From positions 30,192-94,191 of the forward strand of contig JBGAOY010000015.1 of NCBI GenBank assembly GCA_044221555.1: a DNA stretch of 64,000 nt, given 5' to 3'. This document shows positions 62,709 to 64,000 of the stretch, in pieces. How positions within the stretch are numbered: the stretch's first letter is position 1; each line of letters opens with the position of its first letter. Source of the stretch: JAEUJM01 sp044221555 (GTDB taxonomy: Bacteria > Actinomycetota > Acidimicrobiia > Acidimicrobiales > DATDAH01). The notes under the pieces were generated by a model. The model made no database searches. It was not told the origin of the DNA and saw nothing but the letters and a program-made list of their open reading frames with translations. The translations under genes were made by a program, and so were the position numbers.

Positions 62709-63998
62709 TCAGCCGCCACCCACGAAAGGGGCCAGCCAATCGGGTGGGGTACCGAAGTCGGCGGGATCGCAACAGCCGAAGTCGAAGAGGTCGGTCTGTG
62801 TCCACACGCCGCCGGGGCCGCGCTCGAGGAGGAAGTAGGTGCCGACGTCGCTGGCGGGCGGGGCCAGCAGGTAGATGGCCTGGTCGGCGCCGACGTCGAT
62901 CTCGACCGAGCACTGCCCGTTGGCATCAGGCGCCGGCTGAGCGGTGGCGCAGTCGCCGAGGTAGGTGCCGGCGAACCCGGCGGGGTCTTCGGCGATCTGT
63001 CGGATCACCTCAATCGGGTCCGTGGGGCCCGACGGCGTGCCGGTGGGGATGTCTTGGGTTCGGCCGGTGGTGATGTCGGTGATGGTGAGGGTGTCGAGGG
63101 GTTGGGGGGAGGGTGTGACGGTGAGGAGGCGGGTGTCGTCGAAGCCGTTCCAGGTGGTGCCGGTGAAGGTGAGGTTGGTGGTGGGGGTGCCGGCGGGTTC
63201 GGTGAGGGGGTTGCCGCAGGCGCAGCGGACGCGGGGGACGCCGCGTTGGTCGACGAGGACGGCGGTGCCGGCTTGGAGGACGGATTGGAGGGGGGTGGCG
63301 GTGCCGTTGGTGAAGCCGTGGTTGGTGACGCGGGTGTCTTCGCGGAGGAGGACGGGGGTGAGGGTGGCGACGAAGTCGGCGATGCCGTCGGGTGCGATGC
63401 CTTGGACGGTGGCGAAGGCTTGGGCTTTGTCGGGGTGGTTGTCGAGGAAGTCGACGAGGGCGGTGGGGTCGCAGACGGTGTCGTTGCCGGTGCCGCCGTA
63501 GAGGCCGGGGGTGTCGCCGGTGAGGGTGGTGACGGGTTGGTCGGGGTTGGTGGAGACGGCTTCGACGCCGCCGGGTTCGATGCCGTCGGGGTCGACGGCG
63601 TCGGTGGCGATGGAGTCCATGAAGGGGTCGGTGCCGTTGTCGCCGGCGGGTTCGAGGGCGACGGGGGTGGCGGCGGCCTCGTCGCCGGTGAGCACGACGA
63701 CGGCGGCGGCGGCGAGGGCGACCACGGCGATGAGCGTGATCGCCCAGGTGGCGGGGTGACGCACCCACGAGCGCCTCGTCCCCGTCGCGGCCGCCGGCGG
63801 GGAGCCGGCCGGGGCGTCCAGGCGGGATCCGGCCGAGGGTGGGGGAGCGGATGCCGCGGTGCCGCCGGCGTGGGCGACGACGGCCGGTTCCAGTCCCTCC
63901 AGGGGACGGGTCTGGTCGGTCCAGGAGACGCCGTCCCAGTAGCGCGCGAGGGTGGGGTCCTGGTCGTCGGGATACCACCCGGCGTGTGACCCGCTCAC
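62709..63998 (-). CDS. DUF2510 - TM - DUF6777-like protein; start at window edge
   Basis: 429 residues from the GTG at 63996-63998, two bases from the window end, so the true start may lie outside. DUF2510 at residues 5-35 (GWYPDDQDPTLARYWDG), TM (about 85-107), then an extracytoplasmic domain: YGGTGNDTVCDPTALVDFL, VTNHGFTNGTATPLQSVL, QAGTAVLVDQRGVPRVRCAC, as in DUF6777 proteins. The middle (about 63050-63690) uses almost only C-ending codons, unlike its flanks. Function unknown. Confidence 0.75.
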   Translation of the reverse strand: MSGSHAGWYPDDQDPTLARYWDGVSWTDQTRPLEGLEPAVVAHAGGTAASAPPPSAGSRLDAPAGSPPAAATGTRRSWVRHPATWAITLIAVVALAAAAVVVLTGDEAAATPVALEPAGDNGTDPFMDSIATDAVDPDGIEPGGVEAVSTNPDQPVTTLTGDTPGLYGGTGNDTVCDPTALVDFLDNHPDKAQAFATVQGIAPDGIADFVATLTPVLLREDTRVTNHGFTNGTATPLQSVLQAGTAVLVDQRGVPRVRCACGNPLTEPAGTPTTNLTFTGTTWNGFDDTRLLTVTPSPQPLDTLTITDITTGRTQDIPTGTPSGPTDPIEVIRQIAEDPAGFAGTYLGDCATAQPAPDANGQCSVEIDVGADQAIYLLAPPASDVGTYFLLERGPGGVWTQTDLFDFGCCDPADFGTPPDWLAPFVGGG

Positions 63999-64000
63999 CT

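Overview
The window is a very G+C-rich actinobacterial chromosome segment with strong C/G third-codon bias and frequent GTG/TTG starts. The mix of split transketolase genes, DUF2510 proteins, NHL/RCC1/PQQ surface proteins and a MoxR-ATPase/VWA pair fits an Acidimicrobiia (Iamia-like) genome. That placement is an inference from gene content, since no rRNA gene is present. I saw no tRNA, rRNA, CRISPR array, intact insertion sequence or replication origin.

Layout. (1) 1-6.8 kb: a signal peptidase fused to a SipW-substrate-like ectodomain, an acyl-CoA ligase, a small secreted protein, a free-standing B12-binding domain and sucCD. (2) 6.9-16.6 kb, minus strand: a surface-glycan cluster with two paralogous GT-C-like membrane proteins at its edges, and between them split transketolase, a GT2 glycosyltransferase, a DUF4915-like protein, a sulfotransferase and a sugar epimerase, mostly joined by ATGA overlaps. 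(3) 16.8-23.4 kb, plus strand: purN-purH, folD and metF (one-carbon and purine metabolism), then aldehyde dehydrogenase and malate dehydrogenase. (4) 23.4-30.9 kb: Zn-dependent alcohol dehydrogenase with a DoxX protein, Fpg/Nei glycosylase, VOC and SCP2 proteins, a stand-alone PEP-mobile domain, two proteins of unknown role and DedA. (5) 31-41 kb: H+-pyrophosphatase, a zinc-ribbon/kinase/NPCBM membrane-protein cluster, sdhAB and a TetR regulator. (6) 41-56 kb: GH2, a 1373-residue NHL protein, a MoxR-like ATPase and its VWA partner separated by an XRE/nucleotidyltransferase/GH1 operon and a hydrolase. (7) 56-64 kb: accessory surface genes, namely two RCC1 proteins (one broken), tandem four-TM proteins, a TIR-TM-PQQ receptor-like protein and DUF2510/DUF6777 proteins.

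Regulation visible in the sequence. About twenty genes have a TANNNT-like -10 hexamer ending 6-9 nt before the start codon, so their mRNAs should be leaderless. Several convergent gene junctions carry long hairpins, probably two-way terminators.

Damaged genes. A frameshift breaks the nucleotidyltransferase at 51.87 kb, an in-frame TGA replaces a conserved Trp in an RCC1 gene at 61.76 kb, and a TAG interrupts a zinc ribbon at 35.68 kb. A 1.6-kb RCC1 cassette is bounded by an 85-bp duplicate of the 3' end of the VWA gene, suggesting a past insertion or duplication.
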